Origin: Hyphomonas sp.
GTDB taxonomy: Bacteria > Pseudomonadota > Alphaproteobacteria > Caulobacterales > Hyphomonadaceae
NCBI RefSeq assembly: GCF_018402285.1
Contig: NZ_JAGYJH010000003.1
Span: forward strand, 62,001 to 126,000
DNA length: 64,000 nt
Reading direction: 5' to 3'
Position 1 is the stretch's first letter. Every line of letters starts with the position of its first letter. The position numbers and the translations under genes are program-made. Of this stretch, positions 37,201-46,256 are shown in pieces. The notes beneath the pieces are model-generated. The model did not search any database. It was given only the letters and a program-made list of their open reading frames with translations, and was not told the origin of the DNA.

Positions 37201-38763
37201 CGGCCGGTACGCCATCGTCAGAACGGCAGGCGCGGTATCGTCACCCATCGACCCGATGGCTTCCTTACCGCCCTCGGCCATCGGCGCGAGGATCAACTCG
37301 AGCGTTTCGAGGGTGTAACCGGCGGCAGTTTCCCGGCGCAGCAATTCTTCCTTGTTGAAGAGCACCGGCTCGGGTCCCGGCCCAATCTCCGGCTCAAGCT
37401 CGGTGACGGCCTGCAGCCACTCTTCATAAGGCGCCTGCGCCGCTAGAAAGTCCACAATCTCTCGGTGATCATAGAACTTGCCTGTGGCGAGATCGGCCGC
37501 GATCATGCCACCCGCAGGGATAGACCCCCGGCGGGTAACCTCATGATTGCCGAGCGGACACATTCCTGTTTCGGATCCAACAGCGAGAATACCGTCCGTT
37601 GTCAGAGAGTAGCGAAGCGGGCGCAGGCCGTTCCTGTCAAGCCCGGCAACCGCCCAGCGGCCGTCATAAGCTGCAATTGCGGCCGGTCCGTCCCACGGCT
37701 CCATCACGGAGTTGCAATAGTCATAAAGCGCCCTGTGCGCGGTCGGCATGACCGAGTCGCGTTTCGACCACGCCTCAGGGATGAGCATGGCCTTTGCCAT
37801 AGGTGCTGGCCGGCCAGACTTGCAGAGCAGTTCCCATACTGCATCCAGCGCGCCGGAATCCGACGTCCCGTCCGGGATGACCGGTTTCACATCCTGCGTG
37901 TGGTCGCCGAAGGCTTCCGACACCATTCGGATCTCATGGCTCTTCATCCAGTTGCGATTGCCCCGCAGCGTGTTGATCTCTCCATTGTGAGCAATCGTGC
38001 GAAAGGGCTGCGCCAAAGCCCATTGCGGAAAGGTGTTGGTTGAATAGCGCTGGTGATAGATGGCGAATGCCGAGACAAAGCGTTCGTCGCGCAGGTCGAG
38101 ATAGAAGTTGTCGATGTCCTGCGCCAGGAACATACCCTTGTAGATCAGGGATTTGTGGCTGAGCGAACAGATATAGAAGGACTGGATCGCCGCTTCGCGT
38201 GCCCGGCGTTCAATCCGCCGGCGGCAAATATAGAGCGCCCGCTCAAGCTCTTCAGGAGACCGCGCGCGCGCATCACGGAACATGATCTGTTCGATGGCCG
38301 GGCGGGTATCCTTGGCCTTCTGGCCGATGACTGATACATCAACCGGCGGCTGGCGCCAGCCATAGATGTAGAACCCGAAATTGAGCACTTCGCGTTCAAC
38401 CAGCGTACGCGCCGCTTCCTGCGCGCCAAAATCTGTACGCGGCATGAAAATCTGGCCGACGCAGATCCGGTCGTCTGTGGGGCTGTGGCCTGTGCGGCTC
38501 ACATGCTCGCGGAAAAAATCCTGCGGCACATCAAGCCGGATGCCAGCCCCGTCCCCCGTCTTGCCGTCGGCGTCGACAGCGCCCCGGTGCCAGACATTCT
38601 TGAGGGCCTTGATGCCCATCTCGACGATTTCGCGGCGCGGCTTGCCGTCCAACGCCACGACGAGACCCACGCCGCAGGCATCGCGTTCGTCTTCGGGATT
38701 GTAGGCGCCGGCATCAATCAGGCGCTGACGGTTCTGCTGGTACTTTGTCACATAATCCGACAT
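34222..38763 (-). CDS. gltB: Glutamate synthase (NADPH) large subunit
   Basis: The 1513-residue GOGAT alpha subunit has the N-terminal amidotransferase Cys at residue 30 (ERDACGVGLV), implying removal of a 29-residue propeptide. A central domain and the FMN-binding synthase domain follow, with the 3Fe-4S site CIMVRQCHSNTCPVGVC. The C-terminal GXGXG beta-helix (GCGANGCEYMTGG) is present. It makes glutamate from glutamine and 2-oxoglutarate. The gene is 5 bp downstream of gltD, so here gltD comes first. Confidence 0.98.
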   Translation of the reverse strand: MSDYVTKYQQNRQRLIDAGAYNPEDERDACGVGLVVALDGKPRREIVEMGIKALKNVWHRGAVDADGKTGDGAGIRLDVPQDFFREHVSRTGHSPTDDRICVGQIFMPRTDFGAQEAARTLVEREVLNFGFYIYGWRQPPVDVSVIGQKAKDTRPAIEQIMFRDARARSPEELERALYICRRRIERRAREAAIQSFYICSLSHKSLIYKGMFLAQDIDNFYLDLRDERFVSAFAIYHQRYSTNTFPQWALAQPFRTIAHNGEINTLRGNRNWMKSHEIRMVSEAFGDHTQDVKPVIPDGTSDSGALDAVWELLCKSGRPAPMAKAMLIPEAWSKRDSVMPTAHRALYDYCNSVMEPWDGPAAIAAYDGRWAVAGLDRNGLRPLRYSLTTDGILAVGSETGMCPLGNHEVTRRGSIPAGGMIAADLATGKFYDHREIVDFLAAQAPYEEWLQAVTELEPEIGPGPEPVLFNKEELLRRETAAGYTLETLELILAPMAEGGKEAIGSMGDDTAPAVLTMAYRPMSHFFRQNFSQVTNPPIDPLREGRVMSLRTRFKNLGNVLDTDKSQQEVFVLESPVLTTGMYERLIERLGVGTEIIDCTFDASDVTSEGAALKEALARIRREAEEAVRAGREHIILTDEHQSASRIAVPMVLATGAVHSHLVEQGLRTFCSITVRSAECLDTHYFAVLVGVGATCVNAYLAQDAIADRHARGLLGDISLGKAVQNFKEAVEAGLLKIISKMGISVISSYRGGYNFEALGLSRALVADYFPGMSSRISGLGLAGLEENALVRHQKAFDEDVISLPVGGFYRLRASDEPHALDGNLIHTLQAACDRGDYAIYRKYVDAVHARDPLQLRDLLDFKAAGPKVALSQVQSINEIRKRFVTPGMSLGALSPEAHGTLNVAMNRIGAKSVSGEGGEDRARYRPLPNGDNMNSAVKQIASGRFGVTAEYLNECREIEIKVAQGAKPGEGGQLPGFKVTELIARLRHATPGVMLISPPPHHDIYSIEDLAQLIYDLKQINPDARVCVKLVAQSGVGTVAAGVAKAKADIILIAGGVGGTGASPQTSIKYAGLPWEIGLAEAHQVLSLNNLREKITLRTDGGLRTGRDIVIAAMLGAEEYGIGTASLVAMGCIMVRQCHSNTCPVGVCTQDEALRAHFTGNPDKVVNLMSFIAEDVREILASLGLTSLDEAIGRTDLLKQVSRGATHLDDLDLNPLLVQVDTDAPVVYKPNRREPVPDTLDAQILRDAEPFFERGEKMQLEYGVQNTMRAIGARASSRITRKFGMHALPEGRLHIRLEGSAGQSLGAFSVQGLLLEVLGDANDYVGKGLSGASIVVTPRPRDRRAAVGDAIIGNTCLYGATSGKLFAAGTAGVRFAVRNSGAKAVVEGCGANGCEYMTGGRALILGPVGDNFGAGMTGGAAFVWDPQQRFERVANPDSIDWYLLADMPEEHVGEARSLLEEHVRRTGSVRGKELADAWETTLSQMLMIVPKEIAGLLLARKGDTAKRKQAERA

Positions 38764-38768
38764 CTGAA

Positions 38769-40214
38769 CTACTCCGCCGCCACTTTTGCGGCCGCCTCGG
38801 CGGCCTTCATTGACTTGTGCATTGCTTCGGCCGCGTCGCGGCCATCCTTGATCGCCCAGACCACGAGCGACGCGCCCCGGACGATGTCGCCCGCCGCATA
38901 GACGCCCGGCAGGCTCGTCTCCATCGTCGCATAGTCCACGCGCACCGCTCCCCAGCGGTTCACAGTCAGCGAAGGCTCATTGAAGAGAGCAGGAAGATCT
39001 TCTGGATCAAAGCCAAGCGCCTTGATGACCATGTCGGCCTTCACGTCGAACGTTTCCCCGGTCTTGACCGGCGACTGACGGCCGGAGGAATCGGGCTCGC
39101 CGAGCTTCATGCGGCTGGCGCGGACAGCTTTCACCTTGCCACCCTTGGTGTCGAGGATAGCTTCAGGATTGGCGAGCCATTCGAACACGACCCCCTCCTC
39201 TTCTGCATTCTGAACTTCGCGCTGCGAGCCCGGCATGTTGGCTCGGTCACGGCGGTAGAGGCAGGTAACCGACTTGGCCCCTTGGCGAATTGCCGTGCGG
39301 ACACAATCCATCGCTGTGTCGCCGCCGCCGATCACGACGACGCGCTTGCCTTCGGCGTTGAGCGTGCCCGATGTGTAAGCTTCAACCGCGTCCCCAAGGC
39401 TGACCTTGTTGGAAGCGGTGAGATAGTCGAGGGCAGGCAGCACGCCGTCCGATCCACTGCCGGGGCATTTGAGGTCCTTGGCCGCATAGACGCCGGTCGC
39501 AATCAGAACCGTATCGTGCCGCTCCCGGAGGTCTGAGAGGGACACGTCCTGCCCAACGCGCGTATTGAAGCGGAACGCAATGCCGGAAGCCTCAAGATGC
39601 CGGATGCGGCGCTCCACGACATCCTTCTCCAGCTTGAAGCCCGGAATGCCATAGACCAGTAAGCCGCCGCCGCGGTCATAGGCATCATAAACAGTCACCT
39701 GATAGCCCTTGCGGCGCAGCTGCTCGGCGGCGGCGAGGCCGCCTGGCCCGGCGCCGATGATACCGGCAGACTGCGCGCGTTCCCGCGGCGGCTTGATCGG
39801 CTGAATCCAGCCCTGCTCCCACGCCGTGTCGGTGATGTATTTCTCGACTGAGCCAATGGTCACGGTTCCGTGGCCAGACTGTTCGATCGTGCAGATGCCC
39901 TCGCACAGCCGATCCTGCGGACAAATGCGGCCGCAGATTTCCGGCATGTTGTTGGTGGCCGACGAGACACGCCAGGCTTCTTCAAGCCGGTCTTCCGCAG
40001 CCAGCTTCAGCCAGTCGGGAATGTTGTTCTGGAGCGGGCAGCCCTGCTGGCAGAATGGCACGCCGCACTGAGAACAGCGGCTCGCCTGCGCCTTGGCGGC
40101 ATCAGCGGAAAACTCCCCATAGATTTCCCGGAAGTCCTCTGCGCGTTCCTTCGCGCCGCGCTTCGCCGGCATGGCCCGCGAAACTTTAGTGAACTGCAGC
40201 ATACGCTCCGCCAT
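38769..40214 (-). CDS. gltD: Glutamate synthase (NADPH) small subunit
   Basis: The 481-residue beta subunit carries the N-terminal cluster Cys motifs CSQCGVPFCQQGCP and CGRICPQDRLCEGIC. The FAD-binding IIGAGPGGLAAAEQLRRKG and NADPH-binding VVVIGGGDTAMDCVRTAIRQG segments follow. It feeds electrons from NADPH to GltB. It precedes gltB by 5 bp. The upstream 240 bp shared with uppP is AT-rich and contains the small inverted repeat GCCTC-ACAA-GAGGC at 40263-40276, in the presumed leader or promoter. No NtrC or sigma54 site is evident to me. Confidence 0.97.
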   Translation of the reverse strand: MAERMLQFTKVSRAMPAKRGAKERAEDFREIYGEFSADAAKAQASRCSQCGVPFCQQGCPLQNNIPDWLKLAAEDRLEEAWRVSSATNNMPEICGRICPQDRLCEGICTIEQSGHGTVTIGSVEKYITDTAWEQGWIQPIKPPRERAQSAGIIGAGPGGLAAAEQLRRKGYQVTVYDAYDRGGGLLVYGIPGFKLEKDVVERRIRHLEASGIAFRFNTRVGQDVSLSDLRERHDTVLIATGVYAAKDLKCPGSGSDGVLPALDYLTASNKVSLGDAVEAYTSGTLNAEGKRVVVIGGGDTAMDCVRTAIRQGAKSVTCLYRRDRANMPGSQREVQNAEEEGVVFEWLANPEAILDTKGGKVKAVRASRMKLGEPDSSGRQSPVKTGETFDVKADMVIKALGFDPEDLPALFNEPSLTVNRWGAVRVDYATMETSLPGVYAAGDIVRGASLVVWAIKDGRDAAEAMHKSMKAAEAAAKVAAE

Positions 40215-40361
40215 TGACCTGCCTCAACTTTGCTGGAGCCCTTCCTATAATCGCGTGATTGCGCCTCACAAGAGGCACAATCATATTTACATATCTTTAC
40301 GATATTGAATTGCCATATTTTCTCACCAACTTCAGGCCAGACGTCAAAGCGTCCCAATAAT

Positions 40362-40380
40362 TAATATCAAAATGATATTA
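40362..40380. promoter_or_regulatory. Palindromic operator-like site upstream of uppP
   Basis: A perfect 8-bp inverted repeat, TAATATCA-AAA-TGATATTA, lies in the AT-rich divergent region 75 bp before uppP and 148 bp before gltD. Its symmetry and size fit a site for a dimeric repressor or activator. The regulator is unknown. Confidence 0.45.
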
Positions 40381-40454
40381 TCAGTTTTGGCCTGCACTTC
40401 TTCCCGAAGCTGAAGTAGCTATGCGTCAATAAATACAGAGGTAAAGCTCGCGCC

Positions 40455-41312
40455 ATGTCGATCCTTCAGCTCGTTCTCATCGCCCTCATTCAAGGCATTA
40501 CAGAATGGCTGCCGATCTCGTCGTCGGCGCACGTCATGCTGATATCAGACTTTGTTGGCCTTACGGGGCGAGATGAGCTGCTGATCAATGCGGCTTCAAA
40601 CGCGGGCACACTCATCGCGATGCTCCTTTACTTCCGGAAAGACGTGGCGGCGGCAACCATGGGCGGATTTGAGTTGGTCGCTACGCCTTTCAGCAAACGG
40701 CCATTGTCACCTGGCGCGCGCCTCGCCCTCTGCATTCTTGTGGCGACACCTTTTGCCCTGCTTGGGGCGGTTATCTATGAGCAGTTCATTCCCGAAGACA
40801 TCGCGACTTCCTTTCGCAGCGTCTACGCAGTGGCTGCTTCAACCATCATTTTCGGGGCTCTTTTGTGGCTGGCAGATACGCGTGGGGCGCAGACGCGCTC
40901 CGAAGGCGACATGACGCTTCGGGACGCGTTTCTGATTGGCGCCAGCCAGCTCGTTGCGGTCATAATACCTGGGACCAGCCGATCGGGCATCACGATGACG
41001 GCTGCCCGCGCGCTGGGCTATGAGCGGCTGGAAGCTGCGCGCTTCTCCATGTTGATCGGAGCGCCTATCCTGGCTGCGGTAAGCCTCTACGGGATAATGG
41101 GGCTTGCTTCCGGGCCGGCGGGCGGCGGCGGGGCCACTCTGTCGGATGGCCTCATCGTTGCGGCGCTGGCGTTCGTGTCAGGCTATGCGTCCATCGGACT
41201 TTTGATGGCGCTTCTGAGGAAGATGAGCTTTCTTCCTTTTGTGCTCTACCGCTTCGCTCTGGGGATCGCCTTGCTGGCAACCTCCCCTCTCGTGGCAGGA
41301 TCAGTTACCTGA
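40455..41312 (+). CDS. uppP: Undecaprenyl-diphosphatase UppP (BacA)
   Basis: The 285-residue polytopic membrane protein has the family's two signature motifs. ITEWLPISSSAH is near residues 15-26 (Glu17, His26) and PGTSRSGITMTAARALGY near 173. It dephosphorylates undecaprenyl diphosphate so the lipid carrier can be reused for peptidoglycan and other surface polymers. The ATG at 40455 is preceded by GAGG about 12 nt away. It is divergent from gltD and nearly abuts the stop of the convergent NDUFA9-like gene (2 bp apart). Confidence 0.97.
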   Translation: MSILQLVLIALIQGITEWLPISSSAHVMLISDFVGLTGRDELLINAASNAGTLIAMLLYFRKDVAAATMGGFELVATPFSKRPLSPGARLALCILVATPFALLGAVIYEQFIPEDIATSFRSVYAVAASTIIFGALLWLADTRGAQTRSEGDMTLRDAFLIGASQLVAVIIPGTSRSGITMTAARALGYERLEAARFSMLIGAPILAAVSLYGIMGLASGPAGGGGATLSDGLIVAALAFVSGYASIGLLMALLRKMSFLPFVLYRFALGIALLATSPLVAGSVT

Positions 41313-41314
41313 CC

Positions 41315-42304
41315 TCAGGCTTCGCTGGGCCTGTGGAACTCGCCATACGGGCGGAAGCGCCAGAGATAGGACGGAACAATCGCCTCGACCGATTCAAGCT
41401 GGGTAATGCCAAGATCGGCAATCGTGTGGGCACCGGCGGCCACGACATTGTCGTTGGCGAGCATTTCGACCTGCGAACCGGTCAGCGGCGGATCCCCGAA
41501 CAAGCCCCAGGAAAAGGGCGGCACGAAACGCCAGATTGCGCCGGTGATATATGCCATCGGCCGCGCCACAAAGAACGGCAAGGGGATCTTGAAACGGGGA
41601 CGGTCAATCGTCTTGAGGATGATGTCGTAGAGCGCGTTGAAGCTGTAGATGCTCGGCCCGCCGATCTCAAAGGTTCTGCCAGCAGCATCTTCCCGCTCGA
41701 CGGCCGCCGCGATGGCTGCGGCGACGTCCCCGGCATAGATGGGCTGGAACTTCGTCTTGCCCCCGCCGATGGCCGGCATGAAGGGGACAAACCGGGCCAT
41801 GTTGGCGAACCGGTTGAAGAACTGGTCTTCCGGCCCGAACACGATGGACGGGCGCAGCACGACTGCGGAAGGGATAGTTTCCCGCACGGACGCTTCAGCC
41901 GCTGCTTTCGTGCGGCCATAGGGCGAGCGCGATCCAGGATCAGCCCCGATCGCCGAAACCTGCACAAACCGATTGATGCCCTTTTCCTTTGCGACCTCTG
42001 CAAGCAGAGCGGCGCCGCCGGACTGCTCACTGTCAAAGGTCTGCCGGGCATGTTCGAAGAGGATGCCAACGAGATTGACGACGGCGTCTGCTCCGTCCAG
42101 CGCACGCTCAAGGGAAGCGCGGTCGCGGATGTTGGCCTGAACGACGTCGACCCAGCCGGGAGGCCCCGCCAGGCGCACATCAAGAGCGGTATGAACACGC
42201 CGGCACGCGACCCGGACCCGCCAGCCTTTGGCGACCAGCGCCCGCGCTGCGTAGCGACCGATAAATCCCGAGCCGCCTACCAGTGTTACCAAGCCTTTGC
42301 TCAT
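41315..42304 (-). CDS. NAD(P)-binding protein of the complex I NDUFA9-like family
   Basis: The protein starts with a Rossmann motif VTLVGGSGFIGRYAARALVA. Blocks typical of the NDUFA9-like extended SDR group follow: GADAVVNLVGILFE, VQVSAIGADPGSRSPYGRTKAAAE and VLRPSIVFGPEDQFFNRFANMARF. Such proteins are found next to respiratory genes or alone in alphaproteobacteria. A role in complex I assembly or quinone metabolism is inferred, not shown. I chose the ATG at 42304; ATGs at 42310 and 42364 are in frame. Confidence 0.9.
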   Translation of the reverse strand: MSKGLVTLVGGSGFIGRYAARALVAKGWRVRVACRRVHTALDVRLAGPPGWVDVVQANIRDRASLERALDGADAVVNLVGILFEHARQTFDSEQSGGAALLAEVAKEKGINRFVQVSAIGADPGSRSPYGRTKAAAEASVRETIPSAVVLRPSIVFGPEDQFFNRFANMARFVPFMPAIGGGKTKFQPIYAGDVAAAIAAAVEREDAAGRTFEIGGPSIYSFNALYDIILKTIDRPRFKIPLPFFVARPMAYITGAIWRFVPPFSWGLFGDPPLTGSQVEMLANDNVVAAGAHTIADLGITQLESVEAIVPSYLWRFRPYGEFHRPSEA

Positions 42305-42404
42305 CGTCATCTCATCCCTGGGGCGCAAAAACGGCCCTGAATCAATCTTGGTGTGCTTTCCCATTTTGTGCTGCGTATGTCCATGCGGCCATGACGCCGG
42401 CGCG

Positions 42405-42865
42405 TTACCAGATGACGGTCATGGTCACGGCGTCGGCATAGCTGCCCGAGTTTACCTGTCGATCGGCCGGGATCGTGCCGGTGATGAGATGATCGCGGCT
42501 GCGCGTGAACAGTCCGAGGAGGAAGGAATTGTTGATCGTGGAGCCCTGAACACCGTTTCCCCGCACCTGTCGGGATTGTGTATAGACTTGATAATTATGC
42601 TCATTTGCGCTGCTCGCCTGCAGCATGGCCCGGCCGTTGAGTTCCCCGGACTGCCCGCCGCCCCCAGCCGGACCTCATACCTGGCCCCGACGAACAGAAA
42701 ACCACTGCAGCTGACGGCCACGGTCGCGCTGCCTGTAGAGGCATTGCCGGAAAACGCGTGACAGGGCGTGAAGCTCATAGGCGTCGCCGATCCCCTGCCA
42801 ATGCTCTGCACGTGCGCGAAGACGAAAGCTCCCGGCAGCGGCCCCGGTGTCAGGCGCACCGTCAT
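42405..42865 (-). pseudogene. Frameshifted spore-coat-protein-U-like (SCPU) gene remnant
   Basis: Two minus-strand frames together give one SCPU-type C-terminal domain. The upstream frame has SATVAVSCSGFLFVGARYEV. After a shift near 42655-42666, at a run of Gs, the other frame continues GRAMLQASSANEHNYQVYTQ and ends TIPADRQVNSGSYADAVTMT. Each half is family-like and the join is natural once one base is added or removed. There is no signal peptide at the 5' end, and the reading frame abuts the DnaJ-like gene. SCPU proteins are secreted pilus-like subunits. It is probably a decaying remnant; a sequencing error at the G run could account for the frameshift but not for the missing signal peptide. 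Confidence 0.68.
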
Positions 42866-42891
42866 TGATGCTGGATTTGCGTAGAGGGCGA

Positions 42892-43515
42892 TCAGCCCTT
42901 CATCAGGCCGGACGCCTTGAGCAGCTTTCCGGCGCGCAGCACCCGGTCGAGCTTGTGCTCGCTGGAGCGGTCACCCTTGTTGGAATCAGGGTGGAAGCGG
43001 CGGACATATTCGGCATACCGCGCGCGGATTTCCGCCGGCTTGGCATCGGTCTCCAGATCCAGTTCCTTGAGGGCCCGGATCTGCAGGCTTGACCTATGGG
43101 AATGTACCCGCTCTTCGGCGGCGGGCGTATCGTCCATGTCGAAGAAGCTGCGCCCGGCCCAGCGGCGCGGATCGTGCGGATCGGTCGCCTTGCGCCCGCC
43201 AAGCGGCCCGTTGCCCATGCGCCAGGTGCGCTTGTGACCATACCGCTCCGCGCGCAGGAAGGCAGCCGCCTCTGCTTCGCTCATGCCTTGAAAGAAATTG
43301 AAGGTTCGGTTGTAGGAGGCTGCATGGCTCTCGCAGAACCAGTGCCGCCCTTGCCCGCCCGGACGCGGCGCGGGATGGGACCCTTCAAGGTCACATCCCT
43401 GCTCGTCGCAAACGCGCGTACGCTTCGCCCGTGCACGCGACGTCTCGTCGGCGGGGGGCTTCACGCGTATATCCGTGAACTTCACTCGGTATCTGAACGG
43501 TTCGCCGTCTGACAT
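42892..43515 (-). CDS. DnaJ-domain protein
   Basis: This 207-residue protein has an N-terminal Cys/His-rich segment (CDEQGCDLEGSH, then WFCESHAASYN) that may bind zinc. A central region with FFQGMSEAEAAAFLR follows, and a C-terminal J domain with the HPD motif (RRFHPDSNKGD). It should stimulate an Hsp70. This short form with a C-terminal J domain next to bolA is, as I recall, common in alphaproteobacteria. I chose the ATG at 43515, divergent from bolA by 31 bp. Confidence 0.9.
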   Translation of the reverse strand: MSDGEPFRYRVKFTDIRVKPPADETSRARAKRTRVCDEQGCDLEGSHPAPRPGGQGRHWFCESHAASYNRTFNFFQGMSEAEAAAFLRAERYGHKRTWRMGNGPLGGRKATDPHDPRRWAGRSFFDMDDTPAAEERVHSHRSSLQIRALKELDLETDAKPAEIRARYAEYVRRFHPDSNKGDRSSEHKLDRVLRAGKLLKASGLMKG

Positions 43516-43546
43516 GGGGCCACATAATAGGGAGCGCCGGTTAAAC

Positions 43547-43828
43547 ATGCCACAACCAAACGACAGACAAACGCGCATTGAGGCCGCATTGACCTCTGCT
43601 TTTCTGCCGGTTTCCCTTTCCGTGACGGATGACAGTCACAAACATGAGGGTCATGCGGGCGCTGCGCCGGGCGGCGAGACGCATTATTCGGTCGAGATTG
43701 TCGCCGAAGCGTTCGAGGGGCTCTCGCGCGTGCAGGTGCAGCGCGCCGTGATGCTGGTGCTGCAGAAAGAGTTCGATACCGGCCTGCACGCCCTGGCGCT
43801 GAAGGCCCGCGCGCCAGCAGCTGGCTGA
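43547..43828 (+). CDS. BolA family protein
   Basis: The 93 residues from the ATG at 43547 hold the BolA fold with THYSVEIVAEAFEGLSRVQV, QRAVMLVLQ and the conserved ending LHALALKARAP. BolA proteins act with monothiol glutaredoxins in iron-sulfur trafficking and stress response. The earlier GTG/TTG frame start at 43475 lies in the divergent DnaJ-like gene. The stop is 3 bp from the stop of the convergent CNNM/CBS gene. Confidence 0.92.
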   Translation: MPQPNDRQTRIEAALTSAFLPVSLSVTDDSHKHEGHAGAAPGGETHYSVEIVAEAFEGLSRVQVQRAVMLVLQKEFDTGLHALALKARAPAAG

Positions 43829-43831
43829 GGC

Positions 43832-45106
43832 TCAGTCTACCTCGGCCACGAGGGCGGCTTTGGAAACGTTCACACCGGTTACCTGATTGCGCTGGCGGCG
43901 CAGGATGTTGAACCGGTAGCCGTGGAAGACGAAGCTCTGACCGGGCTCGGGGATCGTCTGCGCCTCATGGATGACGAGGCCTGCGACTGTGACGGCTTCT
44001 TCATCCGAAAGGTCCCAGCCGGTGGCGCGGTTGAGATCGCGGATCGGCACCCAGCCATCGACATTGACCGAGCCATCTGGCTGCGGGCGCACGCCCTGGA
44101 CCTGCACGTCATGCTCGTCATGGATCGCGCCGACGATCTCCTCGAGAATGTCTTCCAGCGTGATCAGGCCCTGTAGTTCCCCATACTCGTCAATCACCAG
44201 GGCAAAGTGCTGGCCGCGCGAGAGGAACTGGTTGAGCTGTTCCTGCACGGGGGTCGTCTCCGGCACGAACCAGGGTTTGCGCAGGATCGAATCAAGGTCG
44301 AGCTTCGAGAGATCACCGCCCATCGGCAAGGCAGCGCGCAGTAGGTCCTTCGCGTGCAGGATGCCGATGATCTCCTCCTTCTCGCCGCGATAGAGCGGCA
44401 GGCGGGTGTGGGGGCTGGAGAGCGCCTTCATGATCAGCTGGCGCGGCTCGAGATCGGCGTCGAGCATGTAGATGTTCTTGCGATGGATCATCACATCCTC
44501 GACGGTGAGATCCTTCAGGTCGAGCGCGCCCACGAGGCGGAGATGGTTTTCCTTGTCCACCCCGCCCTCGGCTGCGTGCATGTCGATCGCGCCGCGGATT
44601 TCCTCTTCCGCCGAAAGCGGGCTCGTCGGCGCGCCCACGCCCAAAAAGCGCAGAACACCATTCACGATAAGCTGGATCAGCTTGATGATCCAGGAGGCTG
44701 CTTTCACCACCACCGAAATGGGTCCCGCCACCACGAGCGCAACCGAATCCGGTCGCGTGATGGAATAGGTCTTCGGCATCACCTCGGAGAAGATCAGCAC
44801 AAGCACGGTCATCACGGCAGTAGCCAGCACAAGGGCCAGCCCCCCCTGCCCGAACAATGCGGTAAACAGCGATGTTGCCAGCACAGAGGCCAGGATGTTG
44901 ACGACGTTGTTGCCAAGCAGAATTGCGCCGATGAAGTTCTCACGGTTGGCAAGCAGCTTGTTCACCGTGCGGGCGCGCTTGTCCCCATCGCGTTCCAGGG
45001 CGTGCATCCGCGCCCGGGACGCTGCCGTCAGGGCTGTTTCAGAGCCCGAGAAGAAACCAGAAATCATCAGAAGGATGACGATGGCGATGGCATATCCGGC
45101 AATCAT
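43832..45106 (-). CDS. CNNM-type transporter/hemolysin family protein with CBS pair
   Basis: The 424 residues begin with a CNNM (DUF21) membrane domain of about four helices (residues 1-140, SGFFSGSETALTAASRARMH). Two CBS domains (VEDVMIHRKNIYMLDADLEP; FALVIDEYGELQGLITLEDI) and a C-terminal CorC_HlyC domain follow. The family is linked to Mg2+/Co2+ export. Hemolysin is only a historic label. It is one of two CNNM/CBS proteins in the window and lies 19 bp downstream of aroB. Confidence 0.93.
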   Translation of the reverse strand: MIAGYAIAIVILLMISGFFSGSETALTAASRARMHALERDGDKRARTVNKLLANRENFIGAILLGNNVVNILASVLATSLFTALFGQGGLALVLATAVMTVLVLIFSEVMPKTYSITRPDSVALVVAGPISVVVKAASWIIKLIQLIVNGVLRFLGVGAPTSPLSAEEEIRGAIDMHAAEGGVDKENHLRLVGALDLKDLTVEDVMIHRKNIYMLDADLEPRQLIMKALSSPHTRLPLYRGEKEEIIGILHAKDLLRAALPMGGDLSKLDLDSILRKPWFVPETTPVQEQLNQFLSRGQHFALVIDEYGELQGLITLEDILEEIVGAIHDEHDVQVQGVRPQPDGSVNVDGWVPIRDLNRATGWDLSDEEAVTVAGLVIHEAQTIPEPGQSFVFHGYRFNILRRQRNQVTGVNVSKAALVAEVD

Positions 45107-45125
45107 TGTGTGAGCTCAGGTCCTG

Positions 45126-46256
45126 TCAGCTGGTTTCTGCAAGTTCGGCGGCGAGAAAACGTTCAACCGAGGCAAGGTCTGCGTCGGGGTGGACATAGGC
45201 CGCGCCAATGCCCCGGGCGAGGATCAGTGGCACGCGGCCCGCGCGCGCTTTCTTGTCCTGTTGCATCAGGGCGGCGAGGCGGCCGGCCGCAAAGCGTGTG
45301 GGATCCATCCCGCTCAGCGAGACGGGCAGACCCGAAGCGCCGAGAACATCCTTGACCCGCGCCGCATCGGCTACCGGCGTAATGCCGCTGGCCGCGCCAT
45401 AGCGAAAGGCCAGCGCCATGCCGAGCGCCACGGCTTCGCCGTGGAGCAGGTCTTCGCGATATTCATTGGCAGCTTCGAAGGCGTGCCCGAACGTATGGCC
45501 GAGATTGAGGAGCTGGCGCACGCCCGTCTCGGTTTCGTCTTCGGCAACAATAGCTGCCTTGGCCGCGCAGGAGCGGGCGACCGCATAGCGCGCCGCGTCA
45601 GGCTCAAGTTCAAGGACTTTCTGTCCGTTTACGGCCAGCCAGTCGAAGAAAGCGGCGTCATTGATCAGGCCATACTTCACGATCTCGGCATAGCCAGCTT
45701 TCAGCTCGCGCTCCGGCAGCGTCGCCAGGAGGGCCGTGTCTGCGATCACGAGGCGGGGCTGGTAGAAAGCGCCGATAAGGTTCTTGCCGCGCGGTGTATT
45801 GACAGCCGTCTTTCCGCCTACGGAGGAATCCACCTGCGCCAGCAATGTGGTGGGCACCTGCACAAATCCCATGCCGCGCTTCATCAGACTGGCTGCAAGC
45901 CCGCCCATATCCCCGATCACGCCGCCGCCGAACGCAATCAGCATATCGCCCCGGTCTGCCCCGCTGGCAAGAAGCCAGTCGAGGACACCTTCCAGCTGGG
46001 CGAAGGATTTGGTCTTTTCTCCAGGCGGGAGAGCATACCAGTCCAGCGTGATTCCGGCTGTCTTCACCGCTGCTTCCAGCGCGCCCTTGTGATGGCGCGC
46101 AACGGTTTCGTCGGTCAGCACGAACGCACGCGGGCGTTTCAGCATCAGCGAGAGGCGGGGCCCGAGCTCGGCAAGAGCGCCGTGCCCGACAAGGATGTTG
46201 TAGGCCCGCGCGCCAAGCTCGACGCGCACGGTTTCCAGTGAAGAATAAGGGCTCAT
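45126..46256 (-). CDS. aroB: 3-Dehydroquinate synthase
   Basis: This 376-residue enzyme has the DHQS hallmarks [58 protein letters not shown] and [12 protein letters not shown] with metal-binding His residues. It converts DAHP to 3-dehydroquinate, the second shikimate-pathway step. It overlaps aroK by 4 bp (ATGA). The aroK-aroB order with a corC/CNNM gene downstream is a typical alphaproteobacterial arrangement. Confidence 0.97.
   Translation of the reverse strand: MSPYSSLETVRVELGARAYNILVGHGALAELGPRLSLMLKRPRAFVLTDETVARHHKGALEAAVKTAGITLDWYALPPGEKTKSFAQLEGVLDWLLASGADRGDMLIAFGGGVIGDMGGLAASLMKRGMGFVQVPTTLLAQVDSSVGGKTAVNTPRGKNLIGAFYQPRLVIADTALLATLPERELKAGYAEIVKYGLINDAAFFDWLAVNGQKVLELEPDAARYAVARSCAAKAAIVAEDETETGVRQLLNLGHTFGHAFEAANEYREDLLHGEAVALGMALAFRYGAASGITPVADAARVKDVLGASGLPVSLSGMDPTRFAAGRLAALMQQDKKARAGRVPLILARGIGAAYVHPDADLASVERFLAAELAETS

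Noticed and set aside
35293-37446. Plus-strand open frame of 717 codons
   Set aside because: It is antisense to gltB, whose domains and motifs are complete.
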